From Marinobacter sp. ATCH36 (lineage in GTDB: Bacteria; Pseudomonadota; Gammaproteobacteria; Pseudomonadales; Oleiphilaceae), in contig NZ_JAMJPL010000001.1 in NCBI RefSeq assembly GCF_023555055.1, positions 1,612,001-1,676,000 of the forward strand: a stretch of DNA of 64,000 nucleotides. The letters are read 5' to 3'. Shown in pieces: positions 8,282 to 17,444 of the stretch. The position numbers and the translations under genes are program-made. The notes beneath the pieces were generated by a model. The model did not search any database, was not told where the DNA came from, and worked only from the letters and a program-made list of their open reading frames with translations. Within the stretch, counting starts at the first letter, position 1. Each line of letters opens with the position of its first letter.

Positions 8282-8479
8282 TTAGTGCCCGCCCTGCATC
8301 ATCTGGGGCATGTCCGGCGTTGCGGATGGTGCCTTCTTTCTCCAGGAATTCACTTTCCGGCTGATTACCTGCACGACCTGCTTCGCGGCTGCACGGGTGT
8401 ATTGGCGCCTGACATCAGTACTGTTGTGGAGGATACTGGATGGCTGCGGGTGTACGGTTGCGATATGGTGTTGAGTCAT
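8282..8479 (-). CDS. small basic hypothetical protein
   Basis: A 65-residue protein starting MTQHHIATVHPQPSSI. It is rich in His, Gln and basic residues, has no membrane segment or signal, and ends in DMPQMMQGGH. I do not recognise it. Three features argue that it is a real gene: an excellent ribosome-binding site (AAGGAGG) about 8 bases before the ATG, a dedicated downstream hairpin with T tract, and its own intergenic region shared with a divergent LysR gene, which may regulate it. Confidence 0.55.
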   Translation of the reverse strand: MTQHHIATVHPQPSSILHNSTDVRRQYTRAAAKQVVQVISRKVNSWRKKAPSATPDMPQMMQGGH

Positions 8480-8607
8480 AGCGCCTTCCTCCTTATCTGG
8501 TGAATTGAAAAATATTGGTTAGCTGACTATGTAAATGACTATACACCTTCTTTTTTGCAGCTTAAATACGTTAAAATCCGTACTCACGTTGCAAATATGC
8601 AGTAGCT

Positions 8608-9504
8608 ATGGATTGGGATTATCTTCGATATATTCACGCACTGGCAATAGGTGGAACCCTCGCCAAAGCCGGTGAAATACTGGGTGTGCACCAGACCACA
8701 GTGCTTCGCCGTCTGGACCAGATGGAGGAACAACTGGGCGTTCAGTTTTTTGAGCGCAACCGCGATGGATTGCAGCTGACGCCAGTAGGTGAAACCGCGT
8801 TTCGTGCAGCCGAAAGACTGACCGGCGATATGGAGAACCTTGAACGCCAGCTTGTAGGGCAGGATTCCGCCCCAGTGGGTAAGGTCAGGCTTGCCGCTAC
8901 CGATACCATGGTCAATGCGCTGATCAGCCCGATGATTGCGGACCTGGTTCGGGAATACCCGGATATTGAGCTGGAAGTACTCACCGATAATGATGTGCTC
9001 AATCTCAGCCACCGTGAAGCCGATCTGACGTTGCGGCCGGTGAATAAACCTCAGGCTACCCTGGAAGGCGAGCGTGTCGGTACCATTGAGTCGGCCATCT
9101 ACGGAGCGGCACGGTACTGTAAGCGCAATCCCGATATGGATCTGGAGAATGCGCCGGATCAGCAGCTCTGGATTCTTCCCGACGAGAGCTTTAGTCACCT
9201 TGCGACCGGACGCTGGTATCGCAAGCACCTGAAAAACGCCTCTTCCATTATTCGCTGCAACAGCCTTCAGGCCATGCATGCCCTGGCGAGGGCCGGCGCT
9301 GGCCTCGCAGCACTGCCGTGTTACCTGGGGGACAGCACCCGGGAGCTGAAGCGGCTGTCCTCGCCTCTTGAGGGCGAGGGCGTGGATCTCTGGTTGATGG
9401 TCAACCACGAAACCCAGCAAATGGCACGGGTACGGATAGTGATGGAGTTTCTTACCACCAAGCTGGCAAAGCTCTCACCGCAAGTGGAAGGAGAGGCGAT
9501 CTGA
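8608..9504 (+). CDS. LysR family transcriptional regulator
   Basis: A 298-residue LysR regulator. The winged HTH covers residues 1-60 (GGTLAKAGEILGVHQTTVLRR, EEQLGVQFFERNRDGLQLTPVG), followed by a linker helix and the effector domain. The start MDWDYLRYIHALA is typical of the subgroup. It is divergent from the small gene at 8282 across 128 bp. Targets and effector are unknown. Confidence 0.9.
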   Translation: MDWDYLRYIHALAIGGTLAKAGEILGVHQTTVLRRLDQMEEQLGVQFFERNRDGLQLTPVGETAFRAAERLTGDMENLERQLVGQDSAPVGKVRLAATDTMVNALISPMIADLVREYPDIELEVLTDNDVLNLSHREADLTLRPVNKPQATLEGERVGTIESAIYGAARYCKRNPDMDLENAPDQQLWILPDESFSHLATGRWYRKHLKNASSIIRCNSLQAMHALARAGAGLAALPCYLGDSTRELKRLSSPLEGEGVDLWLMVNHETQQMARVRIVMEFLTTKLAKLSPQVEGEAI

Positions 9505-9511
9505 CCGGTAT

Positions 9512-10201
9512 TCACCAGTCGCCACAAAAAGGCCAGAACTGGTAGAAACGCCAGCACTGGAACTCTTCCTCGCAGGTCTGTAACTGGCGATGGTAACGGA
9601 AGGCCCGGTTTTGCACGCGCTCTGCCAGTGACATCACCGCCGGCTTGGCCAGGAAGCTTTGTCGCTGGTACCCGGTTCTGCCCTCATGGTAAGCAAGGTA
9701 GAGCTTCTCCGGGCTGGTCAGCGGAATACCCACGTCACGGTTGGTGAGGTGGTTGTACCAGCCCACGAAGTCCAGTGCATGTTTCATATTCGTTCGCACC
9801 ACCGATAATCCGTCGCCGTTCGCCTCGAGATATTCGCCCCAGGCAGGGTCCAGGGCCTGGGCGTAGCCGTAAGCAGACGTTGGCCGGGACCAGGGGATGA
9901 AGCCCAAAAGCTGGGTGCGGGGCGGTCGGGCATGGCTGCGGAAAGAAGACTCGTAATAAACGAACGCCAGTTGTGTGGCAATGGGCGTGCCCCAGCGCTC
10001 CTTCGAGCGGCTGGCATAGTCATACCAGACCGGGTGCTCGCGGAAGATTTCACAAACGTCTTCCGGGTTTCCCGGCGGGTCCGGTTCCAGCAGGCTGAAC
10101 CGGATGGTTGCCAAAATCGCAATGGCCAGGCCCAGTGAGGGTAGCCCATACCAGCGAAGTCGCGACTTCCAGATTTTCAGTCGGTTACGACGTTTCTTCA
10201 T
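9512..10201 (-). CDS. membrane-anchored lytic transglycosylase-like (SLT) protein
   Basis: About 229 residues: a basic N-terminus (MKKRRNRLK), one membrane anchor at about residues 19-38, then a periplasmic domain with FVYYESSFRSHA, the Glu-Ser pair expected at the catalytic site of soluble-lytic-transglycosylase folds, and AYGYAQALDPAWGEY and YLAYHEGRTGY further on. Such enzymes cleave peptidoglycan glycan strands. A GTG nine codons upstream (10228) is an alternative start; the ATG is preferred because a basic stretch then directly precedes the anchor, though neither has an ideal ribosome-binding site. The gene stands alone, converging on the LysR gene. Confidence 0.8.
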   Translation of the reverse strand: MKKRRNRLKIWKSRLRWYGLPSLGLAIAILATIRFSLLEPDPPGNPEDVCEIFREHPVWYDYASRSKERWGTPIATQLAFVYYESSFRSHARPPRTQLLGFIPWSRPTSAYGYAQALDPAWGEYLEANGDGLSVVRTNMKHALDFVGWYNHLTNRDVGIPLTSPEKLYLAYHEGRTGYQRQSFLAKPAVMSLAERVQNRAFRYHRQLQTCEEEFQCWRFYQFWPFCGDW

Positions 10202-10324
10202 GAATGGGTCTGGGCTCTCTTTCTCCACACTACAAAATGGTCATCAAACGTCGGCCCGGTTTGCTTGCAGGTGGAGTTGGCTCCATGGCATAACAAACCT
10301 CCGTTCTCAAAGGATATTAGGTTC

Positions 10325-11143
10325 ATGCGCGCACTATCCCAAGTTAAACCGGCTTTACTTTTTCTACTGCTGGTCTGTACTTCCGCCACGGCAAGCCCCC
10401 TTGCCGACTCGGTGCTACGGGCGTCACCCATTGATGAGATTGTCGCTCAGTATCCGGCAATGATGAGCCAGGGTGTCCGTGAGGGCCTGAAACAGAGTGG
10501 CAGGGTTGAACCTTTCATCGCCAATACGATCGGTAATGTTGTCAGCAATTCGTTCAGTGTTGCGGAAATTCGCGCACAGGTGATTGAGGATCTGAACCAA
10601 GGGTTGAGTGACCAGCAACTGAATTCGGTACTAACCTGGTACGAAACACCACTGGCAGAGAAGATTGCCAGGGCAGAGGTTGCCGCGTCCAGGCCGGCAG
10701 TGTGGAAAGACGTGGAGGCCGCGGCAGCCGGCTTACAGGAAACCTATAAAGGCAGCGAGCGCGAGAAGCTCTTTGATCGGTTCGACAGTGCAGCCCGGGC
10801 CACCGAAAGTACGGTAGATACCACCGTTGCCGTTCAATTGGGCCTGGCCTCGGCCATGGCGGTCTTCAATGGCAGCAAGGGCCCCACTTTTGAGCAGCTG
10901 CAACAGAAAATCGAAAGCCAGAGGGGCATGTTGCAGGGCTTGGTCGCCCAGCAGGTCTACGTTGGCTACCTCTATACGTATCAGGAACTGAGCACGTCTG
11001 AATTAAAAGACTACATTGAGTTTCTCGAGAGTGACGCCGGGTCGGCGTTCACCCGGGTAGTTACTAACAGCATCCAGCGTTCAATTACCGACCCGGTGGA
11101 ATCGGTGGGCAGCCAGTTGACGCGGTATTTCAATCCGCAATAA
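10325..11143 (+). CDS. exported DUF2059 family protein
   Basis: A 272-residue protein with a cleavable signal peptide ending about TSATA-SP (residue 24). The mature part is helical and matches the DUF2059 pattern: GLSDQQLNSVLTWYETPLAEKIARAE near residue 90-115, and a second similar region YQELSTSELKDYIEFLESDAGSAF near 215-240, so the domain appears twice. The ATG at 10325 is chosen because it opens the signal peptide and follows AAGGATATTAGG. Function unknown; probably periplasmic. Confidence 0.82.
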   Translation: MRALSQVKPALLFLLLVCTSATASPLADSVLRASPIDEIVAQYPAMMSQGVREGLKQSGRVEPFIANTIGNVVSNSFSVAEIRAQVIEDLNQGLSDQQLNSVLTWYETPLAEKIARAEVAASRPAVWKDVEAAAAGLQETYKGSEREKLFDRFDSAARATESTVDTTVAVQLGLASAMAVFNGSKGPTFEQLQQKIESQRGMLQGLVAQQVYVGYLYTYQELSTSELKDYIEFLESDAGSAFTRVVTNSIQRSITDPVESVGSQLTRYFNPQ

Positions 11144-11222
11144 ACCCCGTCAGGGTTTGAAATGCGGCCGGTTTGGGTCCAGTCTCCAGTAGATACCTTT
11201 CCTCCACTCGGAGACGACCCCC

Positions 11223-12401
11223 ATGGACTTTAACGCCTACCAGAAAACACTGGCCAATGAACTGAGGGGGCGGGAGTGTCCCTTCCCCGAGGCTGAATAC
11301 GATCAGCGGCTCGAACAACTCAGGGCCAAAATGGCTGCTGGCGAAGTCGGGGCGTTGTTACTGACAGACCCATCCGATCTTTTCTACCTGACGGGTTATA
11401 GTACCTTCGAGGTTTCTGTTCACGTGGCCCTGGTGGTTACTGCCCAATCCCTGACGTTACAGGTACCTTCCATTGAGACCGGTCCTGCCATGATTACCAC
11501 GCGGGTTGATAACGTTATTGGTTATCGCTGGGAGGGGATTGGGGATGTGCTGGACCCGTTGTCGAAAGCCCTGAGTGGGCATGGCAAAACGGTGGGTATC
11601 GACTATTGGCACGGCTCTTTGCGCCAGGGTGTTGTCGAAGGGTTGAAACAGCGGCTGCCGGACGTCCGGTTTGTGGATGCATCCGCCATGCTCAAGGGTA
11701 TCCGCATCGTGAAATCGCCCGCGGAAATAGATTGCCTGAGACAAAGCGCCCGCATTACCGGGCAGGGCATAGACGCCGCCGCATCAGCCATACAGCCCGG
11801 CATGACCGATAATGACATCGCAGCTGTGGGTGCCCAAGCACTGCTGGCGGGTGGCAGTGAATTCATGAGCATGCAGCCCATCGTAACCGTGGGGCAGCGA
11901 AGTAGCGTGATTCACACCAACCATAAACGTTGCAGGGTGGAAGATGGCGATACCGTGTTCCTGGAGTTCGGGGCTGTCTGGCAGCGCTATACGGCGCCGA
12001 TGATGCGCACCGTTGTGGCGGGCGAACCCTTGCCCCGCATGCGCTCTGTTTTCGATGGCTGCCGTCGCGTGGTGGACGCCCTGCAGGCTGCCATGGTGCC
12101 GGGGAAATCCTTTGATTCCGCCGCAAGGGCCGCTGAGCAGGCCATGTCACCGTTGGCTGACGAAGTGTTTTTCTCCGGGGTGTTTGGCTATACCGTGGGG
12201 GCGCAGTTTCCGCCGTCCTGGGTGGAAGGGTCCGGCTTTATCGCTCGCGGTGAATCGGCGGTGTTTGAGCAGGGCATGGTCTTTCACTTGCCGATTTGCC
12301 TGCGAATCCCGGGGCAGTGGGGTATCGGCTGCAGTGATACAGTTCTGGTCGGCGAGCATGGAGCGGAACCGCTGACGTCCAATCCCTGGCGGCTGGACTG
12401 A
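11223..12401 (+). CDS. M24 family protein, creatinase/ectoine hydrolase-like
   Basis: A 392-residue protein with the two-domain creatinase/aminopeptidase P layout: an N-terminal creatinase_N domain (about 25-165, DLFYLTGYSTFEV) and a pita-bread M24 domain (about 170-390). The metal-ligand motif of true peptidases is degraded: where Asp-x-Gly-...-Asp is expected, it reads FLEFGAVWQRYTAP, as in non-metal creatinases and ectoine hydrolase DoeA. It is therefore more likely a C-N hydrolase for a small compound than a peptidase. It stands alone; no doeB-like partner is beside it. The ATG follows GGAGACGACCCCC. Confidence 0.8.
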   Translation: MDFNAYQKTLANELRGRECPFPEAEYDQRLEQLRAKMAAGEVGALLLTDPSDLFYLTGYSTFEVSVHVALVVTAQSLTLQVPSIETGPAMITTRVDNVIGYRWEGIGDVLDPLSKALSGHGKTVGIDYWHGSLRQGVVEGLKQRLPDVRFVDASAMLKGIRIVKSPAEIDCLRQSARITGQGIDAAASAIQPGMTDNDIAAVGAQALLAGGSEFMSMQPIVTVGQRSSVIHTNHKRCRVEDGDTVFLEFGAVWQRYTAPMMRTVVAGEPLPRMRSVFDGCRRVVDALQAAMVPGKSFDSAARAAEQAMSPLADEVFFSGVFGYTVGAQFPPSWVEGSGFIARGESAVFEQGMVFHLPICLRIPGQWGIGCSDTVLVGEHGAEPLTSNPWRLD

Positions 12402-12410
12402 GTTGCACGA

Positions 12411-13193
12411 TCAATCAGTCAGTTTGTTGGGCGAAGCCTGGGGCCTGGTATCGAAATAGGTGTCGTAGCGGCCGTCGTCTTTGAACGCCTTCAGGCCCCG
12501 GTTGAAGGCCTTCCGAAGCCTGTCTGTATCCGGATCATCCGACGGGAACAGCAGGAAGCTCTGGTTTTCGGAAACAGGTTCAGGGTGATGAGTAATCTGT
12601 TGCGCCTCGTCCTGCCCCAGTTCCCGGCGCAGAATGTAGTAGCCGACGCTGATTTCTTCAGGAAAGGCATCAATGCGTTCGAACAACAGTCTGCGGAAAT
12701 TGAGCTCGGTGGACGCCACCCACTCCACATTAAGGACCTCGTTTTCGACGGCCCTGTCGAAGTTCAACCCATAGCTGTAACCGATACTGCCCCCCAGTCG
12801 GAGGTCTGAAAGATCCGCCATACGATTCCACTGAACAGGGCTGTCCTTTCGGTGAAAAAGCACAAAGCGTTCGTTCATGACCGGGTCGCTGTAGATAAAG
12901 TCCTGCTCCCGGTCGGCAGCGTACATCCATATAGCGGTCGCATCATGTCTGCCTGCGGCTGCTTCGCGGTAAGCACGCTTCCAGGGCAGAAAGTGGAATT
13001 CCAACTCATAACCCTGTTCTGCAAAGATATCCCTGACCAGTCGGGCAACATTACCCTGGCCGGGCTCATCTTCAACGAAGAAAGGAGGCCAGTCACCAAC
13101 GCTGATAGTCAGTTGCCGCTCCTTAACATCCGCGAGTGCAGAAGCCGACCAAAAGAACATCAGCGCAACCATTTGCGCAAATACTAACTTCAT
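12411..13193 (-). CDS. periplasmic substrate-binding protein (SBP family 3)
   Basis: A 260-residue protein with a signal peptide ending at about ALA-DV (residue 22) and the type 3 solute-binding fold: SVGDWPPFFVED, LVRDIFAEQGYELEFHFLPWKRAYREAAAGRHDA and RLRKAFNRGLKAFKDDGRYD. This subgroup, with the LPWKRAY motif, is frequent as stand-alone periplasmic proteins in marine bacteria. No ABC permease or ATPase is adjacent, so the ligand and partner are unknown. Confidence 0.85.
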   Translation of the reverse strand: MKLVFAQMVALMFFWSASALADVKERQLTISVGDWPPFFVEDEPGQGNVARLVRDIFAEQGYELEFHFLPWKRAYREAAAGRHDATAIWMYAADREQDFIYSDPVMNERFVLFHRKDSPVQWNRMADLSDLRLGGSIGYSYGLNFDRAVENEVLNVEWVASTELNFRRLLFERIDAFPEEISVGYYILRRELGQDEAQQITHHPEPVSENQSFLLFPSDDPDTDRLRKAFNRGLKAFKDDGRYDTYFDTRPQASPNKLTD

Positions 13194-13283
13194 TCAAATG
13201 CCTGCAATGGGAACTGCACGATAGACGGAGGGCGTCATCCGTAATGCAATTGTTAACAATATTAGATCAAACAGGGTGATACG

Positions 13284-14240
13284 TCACTCCAGCCTGATTA
13301 CACGCAGGTAGACGGTTTTCGGTTCCGTTAAACCTGAGGCAAAAAGCCCCAGCCGCCGGATTGACCCCATATCCATTTTTCGACTGGCAGGGGCGTTTCG
13401 GATCAGGTCCAGATCCAGCTGGAAGCTCCGTTCCCCGGGTGGCAGCACCAATCGTGTGTTGAAACGGTCGTTGTAGGCGTTGTCACCCAGATCATGTTCA
13501 AGGTCGTTGATTCGCAGCGTCATCCGCAGGGGGTGATCCTGTGGGTTGTACAGCACGATCACCAGGCGGTTGTATTCCCGCCAGTCACCCGGAAAATTGT
13601 CCAGGGATACGCCAGAATAGCGGCTGGTGGAAAGGGATATCTCCAGCTCACCTGAGGTGCTGTTGTTTGTGCTGCCGGAAGCAGCGGCGATTGGCCCTTT
13701 CCAGAATGGTGAAGCATCTGACTGGCTGAAATCATAGAGTGCCGGCAATAACTGGCTGACTTTGTATTGCTGAACGGCAACCTCTGCAGTGGCACCGACC
13801 TGGGCAACCAACAGTGCGCCGACGATGATTCGCAGAGACCAGGTGGTCAGCCGTGAATGTTGGACCTGCGGCGGCAAGGGTCGGGCAGCAAGAGCCACCC
13901 ACGATCCAAGCAGATTGCGTAAGATGTCCTGCCAGTCTACCTGGCGGTTGACGCCATACTGAAGCAGCTCTATACCCAGGCCGAGCGCAAGTACCATAAG
14001 TGTGGACAGGCCCCACAGTGCCCAGCCGGTCCAGAAGCGCCAGGGTTGAATGGCTAACGTCAAAAGGGCAAAAAACAGGATATGCCCGAGGTTCCAGGCG
14101 GACTTGTACAGTGGGCCATCAGTCCATCCAGGGCCGCCAATAAAGAAAAAGGGTGTGATCAGGATCACGCCCGCAAAGGCCAGATATTGCCATATCCGTG
14201 CCTTGCGGGCGGGGAAGTCCGTTGGCAGGTGTGCGCCCAT
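13284..14240 (-). CDS. VanZ-like membrane protein with C-terminal beta-rich domain
   Basis: A 318-residue protein. The N-terminal 160 residues carry four to five membrane helices with VanZ features (GHILFFALLTLAIQPW, IELLQYGVNRQVDWQDILRNLLG). After the last helix (about 136-153) comes a 165-residue soluble part with SGELEISLSTSRYSG, a strand-rich region and QLDLDLIRNAPASRKMDMGSIRRLGLF, which resembles carbohydrate-binding or galactose-binding-like beta-sandwich domains. Topology would place it outside the membrane. Function unknown. The ATG overlaps the stop of the upstream parvulin gene, so the two are translationally coupled. Confidence 0.8.
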   Translation of the reverse strand: MGAHLPTDFPARKARIWQYLAFAGVILITPFFFIGGPGWTDGPLYKSAWNLGHILFFALLTLAIQPWRFWTGWALWGLSTLMVLALGLGIELLQYGVNRQVDWQDILRNLLGSWVALAARPLPPQVQHSRLTTWSLRIIVGALLVAQVGATAEVAVQQYKVSQLLPALYDFSQSDASPFWKGPIAAASGSTNNSTSGELEISLSTSRYSGVSLDNFPGDWREYNRLVIVLYNPQDHPLRMTLRINDLEHDLGDNAYNDRFNTRLVLPPGERSFQLDLDLIRNAPASRKMDMGSIRRLGLFASGLTEPKTVYLRVIRLE

Positions 14241-14518
14241 CAGCTCCGGCTGGTGACTTCCAGCAGGTGGTAGCCGAACTGGGTCTTCACCGGGCCGAGA
14301 ACCTTGTTCACTTCGCCGCTGAACACCACCTTGTCGAATTCCGGAACCATCTGGCCTGGGCCGAAGGAACCCAGGTCACCGCCGTTACGGCCGGACGGGC
14401 AGGAAGAGTGCTGTTTTGCCACTTCCGCAAAGTCCTGGCCGCCTTCGATGGCCGCCTTCAGTTCTTCGCATTTTGCTTCGCTGTCTACCAGAATGTGGCG
14501 CGCTGTTGCCTGTGTCAT
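14240..14518 (-). CDS. ppiC: parvulin-type peptidylprolyl isomerase
   Basis: A 92-residue single-domain parvulin: TARHILVDSEAKCEELK, FAEVAKQHSSCPSGRNGGDLGSFGPGQMVPEF and GPVKTQFGYHLLEV are the family's signature blocks. It catalyses cis-trans isomerisation of X-Pro bonds in the cytoplasm (no signal peptide). The ATG at 14518 follows AAGGAAA; a longer frame to 14593 has no supporting site. It shares TGATG with the VanZ gene downstream. Confidence 0.9.
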   Translation of the reverse strand: MTQATARHILVDSEAKCEELKAAIEGGQDFAEVAKQHSSCPSGRNGGDLGSFGPGQMVPEFDKVVFSGEVNKVLGPVKTQFGYHLLEVTSRS

Positions 14519-14703
14519 GGGGTTTCCTTTGTAAAGAAGGTGCATTGGTAATACCGAGGCTGAAATGCTGCCCGGCCTCGGCCTCCGAGGCAAGCAGTTT
14601 TTATCCGTGTTTCTGCTGTCTCACGATTTCGGCCGCAAACCTGTACAATGCCCGCTTTTCTTAACCGGCCTGCGCCGGCAATCACTATTGATAGGCTTCC
14701 TTC

Positions 14704-16290
14704 TTGATTTCCACCGCGAACATTACCATGCAGTTCGGGGCCAAGCCCCTGTTTGAAAACGTCTCCGTCAAATTCGGCAACGGTAACCGCTATGGCCTGA
14801 TTGGTGCCAACGGCAGCGGCAAGTCCACCTTCATGAAAATACTTGGCGGCGACCTGGAACCTTCCGCCGGCCAGGTCATGGTGGACCAGAACCAGCGACT
14901 GGGCAAACTGCGCCAGGACCAGTTCGCCTATGAAGACTGCACGGTTATCGATACCGTCATCATGGGCCACGAGGAGCTCTGGCGGGTGAAAGCAGAGCGG
15001 GACCGCATCTATTCGCAGGCGGAAATGACTGAGGAAGATGGCATGGCCGTGGCAGACCTGGAAGTCCAGTTTGCCGAAATGGACGGCTATACGGCGGATT
15101 CCCGTGCCGGGGAACTGCTGCTGGGCCTGGACATTCCCCTGGAACAGCACAATGGCCCGATGAGTGCGATCGCACCAGGCTGGAAGTTGCGTGTGTTGTT
15201 GGCGCAGGCGCTGTTTTCCGACCCCGATATCCTGCTGCTGGATGAGCCCACCAACCACCTGGACATCAACACTATCCGCTGGCTGGAAAGCGTACTGGTA
15301 GCACGGGACAGCACCATGATCATCATTTCCCACGACCGCCACTTCCTGAACAGTGTATGCACTCACATGGCGGATCTGGACTACGGAGAGCTGAGGCTGT
15401 TCCCGGGCAATTACGATGAATACATGACCGCTGCCACACAGGCCCGGGAGCGCATGCTGTCGGACAACGCCAAGAAGAAGGCCCAGATTGCGGAGCTGCA
15501 GCAGTTTGTCAGCCGTTTCTCTGCCAACGCCTCCAAGGCCAAGCAGGCGACGTCCCGGGCACGCCAGATTGATAAAATTCAACTTGAAGAGGTTAAACCG
15601 TCCAGCCGGGTCAGCCCGTTCATCCGTTTTGAACAGACCAAAAAGCTGCATCGTCAGGCCGTAACGCTTCATGGGTTTACCAAAGGATTCGAAAACGAGC
15701 CGCTGTTTGAAGATCTGGATCTTAAAATTGAAGCCGGCGAGCGCGTGGCGATTATCGGCCCCAACGGCATCGGCAAGACGACGTTGATGCAGTGCCTGGC
15801 CGGTAAAATGGTGCCGGACAGCGGCGAGGTAAAATGGACCGACAGTGCCCAGGTAGGGTACTACGCCCAGGACCATTCCGATGATTTCGCCAACGATATG
15901 ACTCTGTCTGACTGGATGGCGCAGTGGACGCCGGATGGGGAGCAGATGGTTCGTGGCACCCTTGGCCGCATGCTTTTCTCGGGAGATGAAATCAGCAAGT
16001 CGGTCAAGGTGATTTCCGGCGGCGAGGAAGGCCGCATGTTGTTTGGCAAGCTGATTCTGCAGAAGCCGAATGTGCTGTTGATGGATGAACCCACCAACCA
16101 CCTGGATATGGAGTCTATCGAGGCGCTGAACCTGGCGCTGGAAAACTACCCGGGAACGCTGATTTTTGTCAGCCATGACCGGGAGTTTGTGTCGTCACTG
16201 GCGACGCGCATTCTGGATCTTTCCGGGGGTGGCGTGACCGATTTCAGCGGCAGTTACGATGATTATCTGCGCAGCCAGGGCTACTACTGA
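14704..16290 (+). CDS. ybiT: ABC-F family ATPase, YbiT type
   Basis: A 528-residue soluble ABC-F protein with two ATP-binding domains. Walker A motifs are GANGSGKST (about residue 35) and GPNGIGKTT (about 354); Walker B regions are [13 protein letters not shown] and [13 protein letters not shown]; the first signature is the YbiT variant [17 protein letters not shown] and the second is [17 protein letters not shown] proteins act on the ribosome. The start is a TTG: E. coli YbiT begins at the same point, giving [12 protein letters not shown], and the next ATG would remove the first strand. Confidence 0.9.
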   Translation: MISTANITMQFGAKPLFENVSVKFGNGNRYGLIGANGSGKSTFMKILGGDLEPSAGQVMVDQNQRLGKLRQDQFAYEDCTVIDTVIMGHEELWRVKAERDRIYSQAEMTEEDGMAVADLEVQFAEMDGYTADSRAGELLLGLDIPLEQHNGPMSAIAPGWKLRVLLAQALFSDPDILLLDEPTNHLDINTIRWLESVLVARDSTMIIISHDRHFLNSVCTHMADLDYGELRLFPGNYDEYMTAATQARERMLSDNAKKKAQIAELQQFVSRFSANASKAKQATSRARQIDKIQLEEVKPSSRVSPFIRFEQTKKLHRQAVTLHGFTKGFENEPLFEDLDLKIEAGERVAIIGPNGIGKTTLMQCLAGKMVPDSGEVKWTDSAQVGYYAQDHSDDFANDMTLSDWMAQWTPDGEQMVRGTLGRMLFSGDEISKSVKVISGGEEGRMLFGKLILQKPNVLLMDEPTNHLDMESIEALNLALENYPGTLIFVSHDREFVSSLATRILDLSGGGVTDFSGSYDDYLRSQGYY

Positions 16291-16315
16291 GGTACGTTGT
16301 AGCATTGGTGCGAGC

Positions 16316-16418
16316 GCGAGCGGACAGGTCTTGCCAAAATATGCTGTGAATACATCCATGTACGCTCGGCTCCGCCATCCATGGCTACGCACGATTTTGG
16401 CAAGACCTGCCCGCTCGC
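16316..16418. repeat. palindromic repeat, copy 1 (inverted arms with conserved centre)
   Basis: Arms of 25 bp at 16316-16340 and 16394-16418 are inverted repeats with one mismatch (a possible G-U pair). They enclose a 53-nt centre with two small hairpins, TACATCCATGTA and GCCATCCATGGC. The reverse complement of this centre aligns along its length with the centres at 20589-20642 and 42793-42844. It lies between the convergent ybiT and haloalkane dehalogenase genes and could also end transcription of either. Confidence 0.88.
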
Positions 16419-16428
16419 TTTACGTGCC

Positions 16429-17331
16429 TCAGTGATTTCCAGCATCCATCCGCGTAATCAGATCGTTCACCGCATTGGCAAACTGTACCGGCGAGTCTTC
16501 CTGCAGGAAGTGGCCGCCGGTCAGGGTGGTGTGGGGCTGGTCTTTGGCGCCGGGAATGCGCCCCTGCATGTAGCGGTCGCCGCCGCGAGTAATGGGGTCG
16601 CCGTTGCTGAAGGTGGTCAGGAACGGCTTTTGCCACTGTTCCAGTACCTTCCAGGCAGCACGGTTCGCTTCGCTGGCGGGATCGTCGGGCTTCACCGGTA
16701 CCAGTTTCGGGAAGGCGCGGGCGCCGGCCTTGTATTTTTTGCTTGGGAACGGGGCGTCATAGGCGCGGCGTTCGTCCGGCCCCAGGGTGCGGAAGCTGCC
16801 GGTGTTGATGATGCGGGCAATGGGAAACCAGGGGCTGTAAAGGGCAAAGTTCTTCCATAGCTGAAAAGCCTTCGGCACCGGTTGGTCGCCGGTTGGCAAC
16901 ATGCCATTGCCGACAACGATGGCACGGAAACGGTCCGGGTTCTCGGCAGCCAGGCGCAGGCCCAGTAACGAGCCCCAGTCCTGGCAGACCAGGGTAATGT
17001 CCTGAAGGCCGGTCTGGTCCAGGAAGGATTGCAGCCAGTCCATATGGCTCTGGTAACTGTAGGCGTTGATGTCGGTGGGCTTGTCGGACTTGCCAAAGCC
17101 GATCAGGTCCGGAGCGACCACGCGATGCCCCGCGGCGGCGCAGATGGGGATCATGTGGCGGTACAGGTAAGACCAGGACGGCTCTCCGTGCATCATCAGC
17201 ACGGGTTTTGCGTTGGCGGGGCCTTCGTCCACGTAATGCATCCGCAGGCCATCAACTTCCAGGTAGTGGGGCTCGAAGGGGTAGTCGAGCAGGCGGTTGA
17301 AGCGTTCTTCCGGGGTGCGCAGTGCGTCCAT
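16429..17331 (-). CDS. haloalkane dehalogenase (HLD-I type)
   Basis: A 300-residue alpha/beta hydrolase that hydrolyses carbon-halogen bonds in haloalkanes. Visible catalytic residues: oxyanion motif His48-Gly-Glu, nucleophile Asp118 within CQDWGSLLGLR, halide-binding Trp119 beside it, second Trp candidate at 168, acid Asp245 (FSNGDPIT) and base His274 (GGHFLQED). The N-terminus MDALRTPEERF is typical of the subfamily, which fixes the start at 17331, with AGGAAAG upstream. The gene stands alone between a repeat element and the divergent DUF1415 gene. A closely related non-dehalogenating hydrolase cannot be excluded. Confidence 0.85.
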   Translation of the reverse strand: MDALRTPEERFNRLLDYPFEPHYLEVDGLRMHYVDEGPANAKPVLMMHGEPSWSYLYRHMIPICAAAGHRVVAPDLIGFGKSDKPTDINAYSYQSHMDWLQSFLDQTGLQDITLVCQDWGSLLGLRLAAENPDRFRAIVVGNGMLPTGDQPVPKAFQLWKNFALYSPWFPIARIINTGSFRTLGPDERRAYDAPFPSKKYKAGARAFPKLVPVKPDDPASEANRAAWKVLEQWQKPFLTTFSNGDPITRGGDRYMQGRIPGAKDQPHTTLTGGHFLQEDSPVQFANAVNDLITRMDAGNH

Positions 17332-17444
17332 TTTGCTTTCCTGTTTCGCCGATAGTTGTCGCAGAATTATTGTAAGCTTGCTTAACATAGCACAGACTCT
17401 GAGGAATCTGTGGGCCAGATCTGAAGTTCAAACCAGGAGATTTT

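Noticed and set aside
14515..16176. 553-codon open frame on the minus strand opposite ybiT
   Set aside because: It is antisense to a clear ABC-F protein with both Walker motifs; the open frame follows from GC-rich codon use.
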